From NCBI GenBank assembly GCA_963930775.1, contig OZ005691.1:806001-870000 (forward strand): a DNA stretch of 64,000 bases, read 5' to 3'. A program made the translations under genes and the position numbers. This DNA is from Cliona cf. orientalis. Taxonomy: Eukaryota > Porifera > Demospongiae > Clionaida > Clionaidae. Shown piece after piece: positions 30,491-42,679 of this stretch. The notes below the pieces were generated by a model. That model made no database searches and was not told the origin of the DNA. It worked only from the letters and a program-made list of their open reading frames with translations. Positions within the stretch are counted from its first letter, which is position 1. Each line of letters starts with the position of its first letter.

Positions 30491-31669
30491 ACAGGCTAAA
30501 TGTGTACTTAGTCTACCCCATGCATCTGCATGCTAATTAAATACCCTCATTAATCATACATCATTATAATATGATGTGCTGTGGAACACCATACATATTC
30601 AATCAATATAATAATAATAATACTGCATGTTACTCAGTAGGTCTTAATACTTTCGAAAATATGCCAGTGGATCGAAGCAGCGCATGCAGCATGTTTGTGT
30701 ACATGCATGCACGTATTATAGGTACAACAAGAATGTAAGCATATCAAAGGATGGCTACATATTTGTCCCAACAGTACTAATTATTTAGAATATCTGGGCA
30801 CATGCTAGTCTGTTGAGAAAAGCAGTGCTCATTAGCCGTTTAACCTAAATTGGTGCATTCTGTATAGAAGTCGCAGTGATGGAATGCTAATAATATTATC
30901 ACGAGATGCTGTCAATCATTAGATTATTGGGAGAATTAAATTTGGTTCATAGATTAACCATGCAGTACCTAACAGCACAGTGACTATTCTTTCTCCCAAC
31001 GGAATTCAAAGCTAATAGACTGGTGCTTCTGTAGGCTAAATAATATTATTTTTAGGTTAAATTCTGCTGAACTGCAGTAGACTACACAGAATCCTGATGA
31101 TTATCATGCACGCATGGCATCAATAAGAGTTCATGCATGATAGCTGGTGTTAATTACGGCAAACTTTCAATAACAACATGATACCTGGCCGGTATACCCC
31201 CTTTATCCTAGGTCTTTATTAGTTGACCTTATATTATGATGCAGGTATTGTGCCAACTAAGGTACATACAGGTTGTACTAAAATTAATATGATACAAGTT
31301 GCAACTGGTATCACTTCAATGATGGCTCCATCATGACTGGGGATGATCGGTATATAGCTATATACAATACCATGCACTGCCAGGTAGTCACGTGACGAGA
31401 TAGCTAAGTGTATGTCTGCGTGCATGGCCAATGAGAACTTTTTTCTTCATGCACAATGCACTCAGGTTATATTTAAGAACAAAAATCCCTTCATTAAAGA
31501 CAAGACGAATGCAGATGAAACTTTGTCACTTGTTCAAAATCATTATAAGATGACGGAGTTTCCAGATACTCCGATATTACATCGCTACAAAGAGGACTCT
31601 ATAATAATTTAAACAGATCAATTAATATAACAACTCTCTTTGGGCAAGAACTTCAGCACATCAATATTC

Positions 31670-31764
31670 TTTCTTTCCTAATGCCCTAGACTTGTGGAAT
31701 AAGTTACCAGAGGACATGACCAGCTGTGTAAACAACATTATGTCCTTTAAGATATTATCATAAT
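31670..31764 (+). mobile_element. non-LTR retrotransposon remnant (RT C-terminal end)
   Basis: The plus frame reads FFPNALDLWNKLPEDM...SFKILS and stop, which is the usual closing stretch of sponge and other animal non-LTR ORF2 proteins (xLWNxLPxD...SFK). Only the tail survives. Confidence 0.55.
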
Positions 31765-31978
31765 TTAATTACATCCCTAGTATATAGCAATTTACTTTTC
31801 TGAAACAGTAAGGATATCAAATCGTAAGGATATTTGAATTGTGAAATTTGGCACAGATACAGGTGTCCTTGAATATGAAAAATGGTTCTGTAAATATTTT
31901 AAATGGTTTGTCATCTATCAAGTTATGCCACTTTAAAGCATTTGACGATTATGTGCATAAACAGCGTGTGTACATTAC

Positions 31979-33653
31979 ATGTGCAGGTTTTCATGCGTGA
32001 CTCTCAAGATCAACGCACATGATGGGGCAATAAAGTTGTCTCTTGACACTAAAAAAAGTACTGCTGTTTGCTGGCGCTGCGTTTATCACTGTCTGTTGGT
32101 GCTTCGTGCTTATGCTCATGGTCTCCTACAAGAACCAACCAACGAGGAACCATGGCAACTTTATCAGTATGACATTTTCAATCTGCCACAGGGTGCCATT
32201 GAAAGTCCACACCGTAGACAAAATTAGTGTCATGCTCCGTTCACCCCCGGAGTAGCGAGAGGACTGAGTAGCTATACCGTTTATCCTCCTCTCTCTTGCA
32301 GGATGGGGTGTGTTCATGGCGGGTGTTGAGAAATTGGAATTGGACAATGACGAGCAATTTCTCAATGGATCCTTTAACGAGTCTCCACTCCGGCGCTACC
32401 TACGGCGCTATCACTGTTGGCCCCCTGCTGTATTTGGCTGCCTTGCTGCACGCTGGCTGTTGGGGTGGAGCCAATACTAGGGACACACGTGAGTGCAGGA
32501 ATTTCCTCGCTCAGCGCACAATTACAAGCCAATAATTGGTACTTGGTTAGGATGCGGTGAGGATAGTTGCACCACACCCCCCAAGGTAAGTAGGCTATGG
32601 ATAGGCTATATATAGGATCTAGGACGCGACGAGCGCTGGGTGGGGCTAGCCTCGTGCTTGGCACGTGCCAAGGCACGAGGCTCTAGCTAGCTAGCTAGGG
32701 TGGGGCAAGGTTACCTCAATACGAGCCAGACGGTGCTAAAATCCTTGCGTTCTGTAGATCTATTTGACCGTCTCTGGCGAGGCGCTAGTTAAGACTAGGA
32801 GTCTGAAAGTTTAGTATTGGATAGGTACCGGCTTTAGACACCTCCTATGTTTGTGAAGGAGCTGACAAAGGGACTACAGGATATGTGCAAAAAAGTCCAC
32901 GGACGCAACATTACGCCCACACAGTAAGTCCAATTTTTAGCTAGGTTGTCAGTTTGACATGTTCAAAGAGTGTGCCGATTGTCAGCCAATCTGTGAGTAG
33001 TAATGAAGTTGGGGTCACAACTGTGACAGTGGAGTGCGAGCTTTAAGGGAGGCGCACAATTTTTCAAATGGGGCACATACACTTAGGCAAGACGAAGCAT
33101 TGCACGGCTTTGTGACACTCGGTAGCAGGTTAGCAATCTGATCAACGGTTGATAAACTGCAAAGGCTGGCCTATGATGCTCTAGAGGCCGAGAGCGAGAT
33201 TTTCGAAATTCGGGAAACCATGCAAGTGTCACCAGGACCCGAGTGGGAACCTCGCTTCGCTCGGAACTATAATGGGCGTATTTTCTTCCATACTCGGTAC
33301 GGTCCACACTGTGTTTATCGGATTCATTGTGGTTGCTTTTGGTGGAGGCTTCTAGCCGTTATAAAGTCTGTCAGCCCGAAGGAACCAAGCCGAATTGCTC
33401 AAATCAATCACTCGTATCTAGGTGCCGATTTGATCTACATCTTTGCCGGTGGAGTAGGTCTATAGCCTCTTTCTCTGGAGTTTCGAGCTAATGCTGCGGC
33501 CATTTTACCGCAACCATGTGCAGGGAGGCCCCGGGGATAATAATATCATAAACTCCTCCTCCCCGCCCCCCACTATACGTATGGAACTTTGAGAATGGAA
33601 GAAAGCTTTAATAATTCTTATTCTTCTCAGCCCCTCATTGCTGCATGAGAGTG
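31979..33653 (+). pseudogene. decayed copy of the subfamily A paralogue at 25846
   Basis: Matches the 25846 gene from its codon about 105 onward (AAGATCAACGCACATGATGGGG, GTTTGCTGGCGCTGCGTTTATCAC). Small indels at 32030-32060, 32160 and 32225 and stops break the frame. About 790 bp are inserted between about 32477 and 33267, where the parent reads GGAGCCAGTACTGTAATGGGCG without interruption. The match then resumes through the loop 7-8 and tail codons to about 33653. The first third of the gene is missing and replaced by rearranged DNA, part of it inverted relative to 27270-27420. Confidence 0.85.
32477..33267. mobile_element. insertion inside the 31979 pseudogene
   Basis: Extra DNA relative to the uninterrupted parent gene at about 26643-26657. 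The flanks show a possible short duplication (ACTA near both borders). I see no transposase or clear inverted ends. Weak palindromic blocks occur (GCCTCGTGCTTGGCACGTGCCAAGGCACGAGGC at about 32650). Confidence 0.55.
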
Positions 33654-34099
33654 CATGGGAAACGTTGACTCTCATTAATTACTGTGTTATGCATGCTAGA
33701 TTAGCTATAGCTAGACTGTGTGTATTTTCAATAAAAAATTAAATACTATTATACGTGCATACTGATAATAATAATATTATTATAGTTATATAATATTGTT
33801 TGTGAATCATGAATAAGGATGTTTGTTATTTTACAGCCTTATTATCAAACTATTGCTAGTGGCATCATGCAGTTGTCGTAACACTAGTCTAAGACTGAGG
33901 GCTGCTATTTTTCCAAACAGAAAATTGATGGTTAGGTGAAAAGCAAGGGTATTATGTAGATGTTCAAAATTATTTTTATAGTGGATGGGGCTGAAGATAA
34001 TCATGATTCACCTGACAATTTCATTTTTGCGATAGCCTGTAGGCGTCGTCACAAAAATAGCTATAGATAGGCGTAATATTATTATTATAATTATTAATG

Positions 34100-34860
34100 A
34101 GTATACCAGGTTTCTCCCAGGCCAGCAAAGTTTAATATTAATGCATGCCATGGCATCATTCATGTAGCTAGCTAGCTATTAATAATATCATTATGGATAT
34201 AAAATAGATTTATAATTATAATTATAATAGTATACTTGTACTTTGATGTGTATAAATCTTGTATACCAATTGCAAGTATTACGAGTGAAATAGGCACCTG
34301 AGTTTGAAATATCCTTCTGAGTTGAAATACCTATCTGACTTTGTGTATGTATACTATTAGCCTGTGATAGTGCATGAGGTTGTATGTTGAATTTGGATAA
34401 ATAGCACTCTGAAATAGGCATTTGGTTCATCAAATTGTACTCGCTATCGCTCATATAATTTTTGAACCAAATACCTATTTCAGAGTGCTATTTTCAGTAC
34501 CCAAATCTTCAACATAAAACCTCACTACTACCTATACTAATAGTGCTATTATAACTAGAGCTCTCTCGAGCACAAAACCCTCGGCGCGTTGCATGGTATT
34601 ACATGCAGAAAAGGGGCAGCTAAAGGGCTGGGGCCGGGGCGAGACTGGGATGAGGCTAAGGCCACTCCAAATTAATTCATTGTTTCTCATCACCCCCGAG
34701 CCAAAAAAACTGATGCGGCCGCGGGCGGCTGGAAATGGTCATTTAATCACAAGTTTGATGGGAAATGGTCGTCAAAATCATAAGTTCAGCAGCGAGGCGG
34801 TATACTTTTGTATTGTGCTGGAAATACATGCGGGCGGCTCATATGCTCCAGCTATTACAT
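34100..34860. other. intergenic repeat mosaic
   Basis: No gene. 34250-34560 contains an inverted pair (AGTACAATTTGATGAACC... type arms around 34435-34470, with AAATAGGCATTTGGTTC against GAACCAAATACCTATTT) and further short repeats. Confidence 0.4.
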
Positions 34861-35155
34861 AGCAATACGCATGCATGCACCACAAATATGCAGTAGTACC
34901 TAGTGTTTGTATAATAATCTCCTTTTGAAACAGATGGTACCATCCCCTTGCCATAATGACACTGTATAGCTTCTTTGGTTGTCAGGTACATACACTGTTA
35001 AATAAATAATATCATCTTCCGCAGCTATTTATTAAGTGAGCACTTACGATACAAATCAGAATAATATTTAATATAAGCTTTTTCCAACAATCCATCATCG
35101 ACTAGTATCTCCAGTTCAAGTCTAGCTATATAATATTATTAGCTCTATTATTACA

Positions 35156-35273
35156 ATGAAGTTATTCGACACAGTCTCCAATTCAAGAAGCTGGCAATTC
35201 CAGCCTTTGTCTTGTTTGCAGTTGGTTGGATCGTATTCACTGTTGGATTTGGCCTGCTATTAAACGAGTTGGC
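35156..35273 (+). pseudogene. truncated copy of a subfamily B paralogue (first about 37 codons)
   Basis: ATG at 35156 and the following sequence match the starts of 28770 and 36974, but a 5-bp insertion (CTCCAATTCAAGAAG instead of CCCCAAGAAG) breaks the frame after codon 7. The match ends at AACGAGTTGGCGA, where unrelated repeat DNA begins. About 300 bp of upstream flank (34860-35155) also match the flanks of 28770 and 36974. Confidence 0.88.
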
Positions 35274-35387
35274 GAAACGTGGGAGTGGCCTGGGGACGAG
35301 GCTAGATCACAGCTCCTTCTGTTCTTGAGATGCAGGTGTCTGATTATATGTCGTGGCTGATATTTGATTTCTGACTCTAAATATTAG

Positions 35388-35694
35388 TTAGGCCACTATT
35401 TGTTGAATAATAGTTTCTCATCAGGGACTTTCCCAGAATTGTATGCGGGCGGGCGGTACATTACCATTACGCCATTATTTAATTACATTAGTGCATTCCA
35501 GGAAATGTGCTATGTAAACACATCTTGATCCTTAAAATAACAAAATATACACACAAAGAAGCAATACTAGCGTGGTCAGATAGCATCTGCGCATGCGTAG
35601 TAGCATATAATGGCATAATGACGAGATTGAAGCGGGGGCAAAATTCCATGCGGGCGGGGGATGAGAAACTAATCTTCAACCAATAGTGGCCTTA
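35388..35694. mobile_element. TTAGGCC-type MITE
   Basis: Ends TTAGGCCACTATTTGTTGAA (left) and, inverted, on the right (TTCAACCAATAGTGGCCTTA), each followed inward by a TAGTTTCTCATC block. Relatives lie at 44256-44698 and 51255-52698. Confidence 0.8.
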
Positions 35695-35699
35695 GACAC

Positions 35700-36690
35700 T
35701 GTTTAGGAGGTTTCTATGTGGTTTAGAAGACCGAAGAACTCTATATAGAATCCCACTGAAGCGAAGCGAGGGTTCTATGAGAGCCCTGAGGTCTTCTAAA
35801 TCACATAGAAACCGACTAAATTTAATAGTGTCCAACAAGTTTAGATAATATAGTTACCCTGTGCGCATGCGCAAGGGGTAAAGCAATCGGTTTGTACGTC
35901 TGTTGTTGTTGTCGTCGTCGGCACGAAAATCGCCAGATCTCGAATTCTAGGCGTCTGTGCGTGCTATAAGCACAACCAATCGGTAGATATCGGTGAAAAA
36001 TGGTTTGTACACGCTTCGAATTTCTCAAAAAGGCTTACTAGTGCTACAAATCGTACATTTTCTGTTCAGCATGCCTGTGGTTTATCGACCACACCCACTC
36101 TTTTAGCATAATTTAATAGTATGCGGATGCGACTGCGCATGCTCAAGCATTGTGTTGGAAAGGGTAGTCACGTCATGAAATCGCTACATGTGTGCCTCAT
36201 AGTGTTGCAATACTACGCTATAGCGGCGCGCGGGGTATGTGCTCTACAGAGCTCTATATATAGTTTTGTATTGCTAAGAGCCAGAGGACAAGCGCAGCGA
36301 GGGTTCTACAGAGCTCTGAGGTCTTCTAAATTACGTGGAAACCGACTAAACAGTGTCTAACATGTTTAGATCATAATAGTAGAACACTGTAATGGCCGAG
36401 GATACAAAATTGTAGGGGTTCTATCAGACTTGTAGGGGTACTATCACATGTAGATACCTGCTATTAGATGACCAATCAGATTGCAGTATTTGTTACAAGT
36501 ATGATCTAAACTTCCTTATTTGGAACTGCAGCTGGTGCAGTGCACAGCAGATTACTTTTGTACAAGCCACACTGCACTAGCTAATTGACTTAGTTTGTAG
36601 TGTGGTTGTAGACTGTGCACTACGGGGGTGGGTAAAGCATTGCTAATGCACTTTGCCTAACACATCTGACACACAGTCCGAAATTCCTTC
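35700..36690. repeat. repeat mosaic upstream of paralogue 6
   Basis: Two related blocks (about 35700-35835 and 36260-36360) share GAGGTCTTCTAAAT, GAAACCGACTAAA and AGCGAGGGTTCTA. Between them lies the inverted copy of the 30110-30490 repeat. No gene is seen. Confidence 0.5.
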
Positions 36691-36973
36691 GTGCGGCTCA
36701 TATGCTCCTGCTATTGCATGCACCACAAATATGCAGCAGTACCTAGTGTTTGTGTAATAATCTCCTTTTGAAACAATCCCCTTGCCATAGTGACACTGTA
36801 TAGCTTCTTTGGTTATCAGGTACATACACTGTTAAATAAATAATATCTTCCGCAGCTATTTAAGTGAGCACTTACGATACAAAACAGAATATAAGCTTTT
36901 GCCAACAATCCATCATCGACTAGTATCTCCAGTTCAAGTCTAGCTATATAATATTATTAGCTCTATTATTACA

Positions 36974-38077
36974 ATGAAGTTATTCGACACAGTCCCCAAG
37001 AAGCTGGCAATTCCGGCCTTTGTCTTGTTTGCAGTTGGTTGGATCGTATTCACTGTTGGATTTGGCCTGCTGTTAAACGAGTTGGCGACTGACACGTTTT
37101 TTAATCCCAGTAATCCTTTTTACGTGCCTTACTATTTCACCTTGGCTGGTGGACCATTTGTGATCGTATTTGGACTCATCCACACTGCACTGCCTTCAAA
37201 CCTAGCTGGTGCCATTATTGGAGCTATCTCTACCATTTTAAACAACATTTACTTCGTATTCGTTGGTTATGTAGTCTCATATGGTCATTTCCTCATCCAG
37301 TGGCAGCTTATAGCAACTAACTTCAATCTCATGTTTGCTGGAGTGATACTTCTTGCAGTGAGTTGGAGCTTTTTGCAGATACTTCTTGTCTTCTTCAAGA
37401 AATCGTCACAGACACAAAGAAAGAATTTGTGGGCTCTAATCAAGGATATATTTACCGGAAATCACAAAGGTCAGCATCATTTGACTCGTACTAGTACTGC
37501 AGCGATACGCCTATTAAGCATCCCAACTATTGCTTTCTCTTTCATTGGATGGGGTGTGTACTTGGGTGGAATACGTAACATCGTTCAGGCATTGACAACT
37601 GGTGGAAATACCAATTTCATAGCTCTCTTCAACAATTTTCCATTCTGGGGCTCTGTTACCATTATACCTTTTGGGTTCTTGGTTGCTCTGCTTCAAGCTG
37701 GAACCTCAGGAAGTGAAACTGTCCTTGGAAGTCTTTTGTCCATCTTAAATTCATTTATTATAGTCTGTGTCGGTTATGTAGTGACGAGTATAGGAATAAT
37801 TTTTGTAATACAGGACAATCTTGGATCAGGCCTGCTTGATAATGTATTTGGTGGAGGTATTGTCTTTCTTTTTTTCTGGACTGCTACGCTGACACTGTCA
37901 AGATTTTACGACGCTGTGCACTCCATCTGGACCACAGACAACACTAGCAATCCGTTACAGGCCTCTGCTCCTTCCGTGCAACATGACGCAAGTGCATTAA
38001 TAAAAATTTTGCAGTCTGAGTTTCAGATGACTGCAGCTGCAGAGCCACCACCAGCCTATGACTACAAACAGCTGTAA
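36974..38077 (+). CDS. 8-TM duplicated-module membrane protein, subfamily B (paralogue 6)
   Basis: Single-exon, 367 aa, very close to paralogue 5 (28770) over most of its length, including the 5' and 3' flanks. It is a recent duplicate. Differences lie mainly in loop 1-2 (ATDTFFNPSNPFYVPYY instead of VTESDTVTLLNSLYVPYY), in a shorter loop 7-8 (DNLGSGLLDNVFGGG) and in the tail, where several small deletions remove residues between TM8 and SEFQMTAAAEPPPAYDYKQL. The frame is intact and the PPAY motif is kept, which suggests selection on the protein. The same eight membrane segments and NLW-containing 4-5 loop are present. Function unknown. Confidence 0.88.
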   Translation: MKLFDTVPKKLAIPAFVLFAVGWIVFTVGFGLLLNELATDTFFNPSNPFYVPYYFTLAGGPFVIVFGLIHTALPSNLAGAIIGAISTILNNIYFVFVGYVVSYGHFLIQWQLIATNFNLMFAGVILLAVSWSFLQILLVFFKKSSQTQRKNLWALIKDIFTGNHKGQHHLTRTSTAAIRLLSIPTIAFSFIGWGVYLGGIRNIVQALTTGGNTNFIALFNNFPFWGSVTIIPFGFLVALLQAGTSGSETVLGSLLSILNSFIIVCVGYVVTSIGIIFVIQDNLGSGLLDNVFGGGIVFLFFWTATLTLSRFYDAVHSIWTTDNTSNPLQASAPSVQHDASALIKILQSEFQMTAAAEPPPAYDYKQL

Positions 38078-38834
38078 GCAGTTCAACAAGATAATTATTA
38101 TCAATGTGAGTGTCTAAAAATTTGATTACAGAACCCTTAATTGTAACTACAATAATATTATTATAGCTGGAGCAATATATACATTAAAATTTTAATTGAA
38201 TATTATTATTGCTAAATATTATACTGCATGTTACTAATAGGTCTTAATGATATGCCAGTGGATCGCAGCAGTGCAGCATGTTTGTGTGTGCACATGCACG
38301 TAGGTACAACAAGAATGTATAAGCATATTAAGGGATAGCTAGTACATGTTTGTCACAACAGAACTAATTACTTAGAATACCTGGGCACATGAAAAGCAGT
38401 GCTCATTAGCAGTTTAACCTAATTTGGTGCATTCTGTATATTAGAAGCTGCAGTGATGGAATGCTGATAATATTATCACGAGATGCTGTCAATCATTAGA
38501 CTATATTAAATTGGGAGAATTTGGTTCATAGATTTACCATGCAGCACTTAACAACACAGTGACTATTCTTTCTCCCAACGGAATTCAAAGCTAATGGACT
38601 GGTGCTTCTGTAGGCTAAATATAGGTCAAATTCCGCTGAACTGCAGTAGACAACATGTCTAGATCATAATCTGATTATCATGCACACATGGCATCAATAA
38701 GAGTTCATAATAGCTAGTGTTACAGCGAACTTTCAATAACAACATGATACCCGGCTGGTGTATAGCTACCCCCTTTATCAGCAATCATGTGATTGCAGTG
38801 GCGGATCTAGAATTTCCTGAAGGGGGGTTCTGTT
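38078..38834. other. 3' flank of paralogue 6 and repeat left end
   Basis: Matches the 3' flank of paralogue 5. At 38795-38835 a CAGTGGCGGATCTAGAATTT element end joins the pseudogene fragment that follows. Confidence 0.55.
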
Positions 38835-39024
38835 TTAGTCAAATGAAGCCACTGAACACTCGCAACCAATTGCTCATGCCCAGAAAAATGAATTATGTGG
38901 TCCAGGAGACACCGGTACCACTACTGCTCACTCCATGGCCAGCTTCGTTCCTGGGCAGCAAGTGCCATCGCCTAACGCCAAACACCTGGAATCGGAAATG
39001 CAACCAGTGGCTAATTAACTGATA
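38835..39024 (+). pseudogene. 3'-end fragment of a 61944-type (subfamily B) paralogue
   Basis: Matches the tail codons of the gene at 61944 (ACACTCGCAACCAATTG, AACACCTGGAATCGGAAATG, CAGTGGCTAATTAAC). The intact gene reads GGACAGCAAGTGCAAGTGCCACCG where the fragment reads GGGCAGCAAGTGCCATCG, and this indel shifts the frame. The flank after it (39025-39117, then 40072 to about 40990) matches 63261-64000, so a whole duplicated block ends here. Confidence 0.88.
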
Positions 39025-39117
39025 AATTAGACGGTAACACTGTCACATCCGAACACTATTATAATTATAGACTTAAAAATTAATAATAATATTAGCTACT
39101 GCTATTATTAGCTGTTA

Positions 39118-40071
39118 TACCGTAAATCAAGAAATTTGTGTTGCATTAAAGTCATGTGGTTCAGTGTCATTTTGATCAAATTAAAAATTAATGTCATCAA
39201 AATCATGTGCATTTCAACCTTGAGATACTTCCCAGAGCAACTGTTTTTTTAACTATAGTCTCTCTATTCTTTAGCTACAGTCTCTCAATCAGAATCACAA
39301 ACAGGTAAGGGGCCTTGTCCAAAGTCCTTATGGAAAAATTAACGTCATTATGACATTAACATTTTACCCCCCTCCCCCCCCCCCTTAACGTCACAGCATT
39401 TCAGCATAGATTCAATACTGAAACTCTGATTCTGCTCCATTTAGCCTACACAATCGATATTCACTTGTATTCTACAGTGCTAGCTATATGTCTTCATGGA
39501 TTCATTGCATACCTGTGCTTCTTTAACAGTTTCTTGCTTGCCTGTAGCTACATGCACACTTTCAGCTAGGTAGTGCTTGATACAGCTGTCACAAAAATGC
39601 AAATTTTGACACTGCTGGAGGTGTGTCCAGACTTGTTCAACCACAAGAATGCATAATCACAACTAAAGCTAAAATCTGCTGACAATGCAGTTGTAAAATG
39701 TCATGATGACGTTAATTTTTCCACAAGGACTTTGGACAAGCCCCCTAACCAATTTCACTAATCTTTTCAGTATTACTGACACTCAGTTTATTAGCCTCCT
39801 CTGTTTCTCTCTGCCTGATTCGCATAGCTAATAGGCAGAGCTTCCTTTTTAAAATACTTTAGCAAATTTATATTATAATCAGTAGTGCAGGTAGCTACAC
39901 ACTAGCACTAGCATGCATTGGTGTGTGACCTTGTGGTAAACCACTGGCGCATGCATGTGGGTAATAATTGCGTTAGTTAAATGATAATGTAATTTTATTC
40001 ATGCGCCTAGGCTATACCCTGCATGAATTAGCATGAATGAGATGCACGCATAAATTTCATGATTTAAGGTA
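39118..40071. mobile_element. non-autonomous transposon with TIRs and a verified empty site
   Basis: Ends TACCGTAAATCAAGAAATTT (left) and the inverted TACCTTAAATCATGAAATTT (right), terminal TA duplicated. The duplicated flank near 63351-63362 reads through without the element (GCTGTTACGTATCACC), which fixes its limits. No coding capacity; it contains a second nested element (39309-39744). Confidence 0.85.
39309..39744. mobile_element. nested MITE with about 45-bp inverted ends
   Basis: Left arm GGGGCCTTGTCCAAAGTCCT continues through GGAAAAATTAACGTCATTATGAC; the right arm is its near-exact inverse ending at about 39744. Possible TAA target repeat. It sits inside the 39118-40071 element. Confidence 0.85.
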
Positions 40072-41308
40072 TATCACCCCCCACTTTATTGTTTGCATTG
40101 AAGAGGCATTTATAAAGTTGAGTAAAGTAGCTATATAATATAGCAATATAGAATTATATTATTGTGTATACAATCGTGGATTCGAGAATTTTGTTGCTTT
40201 CATGACCCATTGAACTCGGAGTACATAGCTATTATATAGGTATATAGAATCTAGAGTTGTACAGGATAATATTATTATGCTTTAGTGCCTGCATGGGTGT
40301 CTTAAATTCTTTGGTGTCATATTAAGGCAGAAAGCTTATACACATCTGATCATGAGGTAGTCCCCCCTCCCCTTCCCTCAATGCATTCTTGTAGCTATTC
40401 CTACTCGTAATAAAAATAGAGTTTTAAGAGGCTACCCACCCAACAGAGACTTTATAGGGCCAAGTGCCAAATGGACAGCTTGTATAACAATTAATATTAT
40501 GAACCACAAAACTCCCCTGTACAACATTAACCTTTGTTACTCCCTTTGAAATTCCTGCAAAACTCATTAACTAATTATCTTTGGAATTGTTGGCTATATA
40601 TAGTGCATGGGGGCTGAGGCGCATGAGTACAGATTTTTTTTGTATCATACAGTACTGTATGATCAAATTAATTCCAGTACTGTATTAAACATATCTATAG
40701 CCATCTTACAATTGAGACGCATCCAGTAGCTTCTGAATGATGGCTATAATAATACAGGTATATACTTATACATTCTAATAATATTATTATGATTCCAAGC
40801 TTTACCAGCAGCTAAAATTACTGCATGATCAGTATTCGTGCACTGGGGTGGGTGCATGCACATAATCATTGCAGCTATTGTAATTAATTAAAATAATATT
40901 ATGTCATGATATCAGAGTTAAAGGGCTGGGCCTGGGTCAACCATGCTATACTTTAACCCTGTGCACCACAACATCCTTTGGTCTCTATTCTGTATTCATA
41001 GTAGGGTGCAACATATTAATTAAACAGCTATAATATGTACAATAGGATGGTTTGTTATTTCAGCTTGACAGGTGACACTGTGGCTTCTACAAGGCCTGTT
41101 TGCTTCAATTCGACTGTCATTGTAGGTAATCGCAGTGGCCATACTATCATAAGTAAAGCTATTGGAATGTGTATTTATCTGAGTAGCATATTATTCAAAT
41201 ACACTTTGGCAATCATGTGCGTGTACGTATGCTACAGGAAAAAATTAAGTAGCTTATATTGTAGCACGATTTGCCTATATGTATACCTAATACCAGGAGG
41301 AGTACACA
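40072..41308. other. duplicated non-coding flank
   Basis: Corresponds to 63356-64000 (e.g. CTACCCACCCAACAGAGACTTTA, AGGGCCAAGTGCCAAATGGA). No gene. 41030-41340 is related to 53690-53890. Confidence 0.6.
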
Positions 41309-41548
41309 GTAGTAGTACAAACATCTCTTTCCAGATTTGACATCACAACCACTCTAGATCTTGTACATGGACCTTCATGAAACGGTACTTATTATAATTT
41401 GCATGCAACCACGGAGTCCATTCTGTACAGCTACAGCTAGCCTTACTATCAAAACACTGATAGATACAATTTCATGGTTTTAGTGGTTGTGTGTTAATGA
41501 TATAAAATCTATGACATCAAATCTGGAAAGAGATGTTTGTACTACTAC
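41309..41548. mobile_element. MITE with inverted ends GTAGTAGTACAAACATC
   Basis: The left arm begins GTAGTAGTACAAACATCTCT and continues into TTCCAGATTTGACATCA; the right arm ends with the inverse ACTACTAC. A related diverged copy is at about 53855-53990. Confidence 0.8.
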
Positions 41549-41923
41549 ACAATCCTTGTAATGCAAAGTATGCCTGTACTCATGATCAAAGTTGAACTTT
41601 TTTTGCAAGTTGACCCATAAAAGGGGTGAGGGTGCATGGGGATTTTCAGGCTGAGGAGCGAGCCTGTCTGAATAGAATAGATTATCAAGGGCTTATAGAC
41701 CCCAGAGAAGCCCTGATATTATTCCACACAGTCATCATTCCATTGGGAAGCTGTAGCTCGGGCTTCTCTATAATATTATACATTCTATTAATTTTGTTGG
41801 TAGTTGCCTAGCAACCAAAGTTTTTATAGGCAATTTGCCGGCTATGGGAAGGGGTTGGGTCATCATAAAGTAGGCCAATGATGAACAGAGGTCAACTACC
41901 AACGAAATAGTTATCTGACAGTA

Positions 41924-42200
41924 CAGGGGCGGATCCAGGATTTCCTGGGGGGAGGTTCACTGCTTGGGTGCGCATGCGCGCTAATATAGGACCACGCCTA
42001 TTTTAGAAAACCACGCCCACAAACGGGCAGCAAGCGTGACTGCATGGTGACCAACAGCTAGAGAACTCAACTTTTCAGGTTGTTTTAGTCTGATTTTGTA
42101 CAGATTGTTTATCAGATATGTTCTATTAAAATCAGTGAATTGCTGGAGGGGGGGGGGGGGGTTCACAGGCACCCTGTGAACTACCCTAGATCCGCCCATG
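41924..42200. mobile_element. MITE of the CAGGGGCGGATCC family
   Basis: Left end CAGGGGCGGATCCAGGATTT, right end inverted (GATCCGCCCATG); flanked by the 5-bp direct repeat CAGTA (41919-41923 and 42201-42205). Non-coding. Confidence 0.85.
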
Positions 42201-42205
42201 CAGTA

Positions 42206-42551
42206 ATTGGGGTGCATTTGACCATACTATCAGATAATATACTAGAGGAATGTGTTTAGTGGTTGTGGGGTATTATTATACAGCAGTGATAAATCCTGCA
42301 GCTTATCCAAATTAAAGGTAGTGGCTTGTTTCAACTGAATGAGAACTACTTTGTGGTCTTCACTTTATTCAGGGCTGCACAGGGTACGATGCAGCTAGGC
42401 TTGAGCCAGTTGATAACCAATCTGACCGAGCAATTTGCAACATAGTTTGTTCATCAAATTTAACCACTCAGATCATGAGTGGTTTGAGGTCTGTCTCACA
42501 TAATATTGCATGATTGGTCAATTTGGAGACCTGATCAGTCAATATTATTAT
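42206..42551. other. duplicated non-coding segment
   Basis: 42235-42500 is related to about 55010-55570 (GGGAATGTGT, GTGGTTGTGGG, GGCTTGTTTCAACTGAATGAG). No gene. Confidence 0.55.
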
Positions 42552-42679
42552 GTAATAGTTATATCACGGGTGCGAGGGATGTATGGCATTTATTGCACCG
42601 AAGCACGAGGGCGCGAAGCGGCCCGAGGGCTGAGTGCAATAAATACCATACATCCCGAGTGCACGTGATATAACTATTT
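42552..42679. mobile_element. hairpin MITE, GCACGAGGGC core
   Basis: A long palindrome: TAATAGTTATATCACGGG on the left returns as CACGTGATATAACTATT on the right, with a central GCACGAGGGCGCGAAGCGGCC-type loop. It shares the core with the hairpin at 48334. Confidence 0.85.

Larger units (their letters stand above)
29913..31978. other. spacer with repeats and retrotransposon remnant
   Basis: No intact gene. 30110-30490 is a repeat with an inverted relative at about 35830-36260. 30860-31180 recurs at about 38390-38750 downstream of paralogue 6, evidence of block duplication. 31670-31764 is a reverse transcriptase remnant. Confidence 0.6.
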
